Source of the DNA: Defluviitaleaceae bacterium
Lineage (GTDB): Bacteria > Bacillota > Clostridia > Lachnospirales > UBA5962
Assembly: GCA_009780765.1 (NCBI GenBank)
Contig: WQZK01000127.1
Location: forward strand, 1 to 5,929
Direction: 5' to 3'
Length of the DNA: 5,929 nt
Below the pieces are notes generated by a model. It ran no database searches, was not told the origin of the DNA, and saw nothing but the letters and a program-made list of their open reading frames with translations. A program made the translations under genes and the position numbers. Below are positions 5,185 through 5,929 of this stretch, piece by piece (positions within the stretch are counted from its first letter, which is position 1; each line of letters opens with the position of its first letter).

Positions 5185-5929
5185 CTATAAGTATAAATCT
5201 CGCTTACCTTTTTTCTCTATCTGTTTTAAATTTTCTGTTACTTTCTTCTTAGTTTCTTTGTTTTTTATTTGCTTCATATGTTTTTTTGTAGTTTTTCTAG
5301 CCAGTTTTTTAAAACGTTTATCGCCATAGTCAACAGCATATTCTTTAAGTGTTAAAAGCCCATTCGGCAAACAAACATTTTTGATATTGCCCGATTTTGC
5401 AAGCCTCATAAACCTATCTCCGCTACGACCTTGCCTATAACAAGCCGTGCAAAAGCTTGGCACAAAGCCTTCTTCCATAATCCAGTAAACAACTTCTTTT
5501 ACATCCCTGTTATCTGCGAGAGAAAACTGCTCAATATCTGCCTGAGCTTCAGAGTATCCTCCAACTCTAGTAGATGAACCTGCACTCATTTGCGAAATTC
5601 CGATATTTATAAGATTTTTACGCATTTCTTTTGTTTCTCTTGTTGAAACAATTATTCCAGTGTATGGAACGGCAAGCCTAATAATCGCCACAAGTTTTAA
5701 GAAATCTTCGTCGTTAACAGCATATTCGTATCTAGTGTTTAACATATCATCTGCATCACAAATTCTAGGTACTGATATTGTGTGAAACCCAGCACCAAAT
5801 TTTTTCTCTAAATGTTCGTTATGAAGCATTAGCCCTAAAACATCATACTTATAGTCGTAAAGCCCAAATAAAACGCCTGCACCTACATCATCAACCCCTG
5901 CTTCCATCGCTCTATCAAATGCAGTTGAA
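5185..5929 (-). CDS. hydG: [FeFe]-hydrogenase maturation tyrosine lyase HydG, C-terminal half (5' end outside window)
   Basis: HydG is a radical SAM enzyme that cleaves tyrosine to p-cresol and uses the remainder to make CO and cyanide on a special iron centre. Only 247 residues are visible, roughly half of the usual length of about 470. The frame stays open to the right edge (AFDRAMEAGVDDVGAG across the first in-window Met), so the gene continues beyond 5929 and that Met is not the start. The radical SAM CX3CX2C motif lies outside. Visible are GAGVLFGLYDYKYDVLGL and the C-terminal auxiliary cluster motif C-T-A-C-x22-C (codons from about 5371 to 5451), which holds the [4Fe-4S]-Fe site where the CO/CN product is assembled. 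The tail is lysine-rich and ends GKRDLYL, as in other clostridial HydG proteins. ThiH, its closest relative, lacks this C-terminal role and hydF/hydE neighbours. Confidence 0.95.
   Translation of the reverse strand, partial: STAFDRAMEAGVDDVGAGVLFGLYDYKYDVLGLMLHNEHLEKKFGAGFHTISVPRICDADDMLNTRYEYAVNDEDFLKLVAIIRLAVPYTGIIVSTRETKEMRKNLINIGISQMSAGSSTRVGGYSEAQADIEQFSLADNRDVKEVVYWIMEEGFVPSFCTACYRQGRSGDRFMRLAKSGNIKNVCLPNGLLTLKEYAVDYGDKRFKKLARKTTKKHMKQIKNKETKKKVTENLKQIEKKGKRDLYL

Noticed and set aside
4815..5329. Two plus-strand open frames with hydrophobic stretches
   Set aside because: They are antisense to hydF and hydG; the hydrophobic residues arise from the complement of Lys/Glu-rich coding sequence.

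Overview
The window looks like part of a low-GC, anaerobic Firmicute (Clostridia-like) chromosome. The DNA is AT-rich, the Shine-Dalgarno sequences are strong (AGGAGG type), and the left arm of a complete-looking [FeFe]-hydrogenase maturation operon is present. Assignment below that level is not possible from the sequence.

There are two blocks facing each other. The right half (2887-5929, minus strand) carries hydG, hydF and hydE, transcribed in that order. hydG enters from the right edge and only its C-terminal half is visible. hydF follows after 11 nt, and hydE overlaps the end of hydF by 8 nt. Together these three proteins build the organometallic H-cluster: HydG makes an Fe-CO-CN synthon from tyrosine, HydE processes it, and HydF is the GTPase/scaffold that delivers the diiron subcluster to the hydrogenase. 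The diagnostic cysteine/histidine motifs of all visible domains are intact. No hydrogenase structural gene lies in the window.

The left half (1-2712, plus strand) is an accessory block of small genes: an uncharacterised Cys/His-containing protein (257-847); two tandem paralogous zinc-ribbon proteins (918-1466 and 1506-1772), the first fused to an ABM-like domain; a truncated YciI-like remnant (1804-1890); a terminator-like hairpin (1983-2020); and a GrpB-family protein (2131-2712). A bidirectional terminator (2777-2816) separates grpB from the convergent hyd operon.

The least expected signal is regulatory. A 29-bp promoter-like element occurs three times (104-132, 205-233, 857-885), each with the same 22-nt distance to a -10 box. 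Two copies sit directly upstream of the uncharacterised gene and of the zinc-ribbon pair, which suggests co-regulation by one unseen regulator. The first copy overlaps a near-perfect 11-bp dyad and appears to head a decayed duplicate of the second copy's leader. No clearly new multi-gene system is evident.
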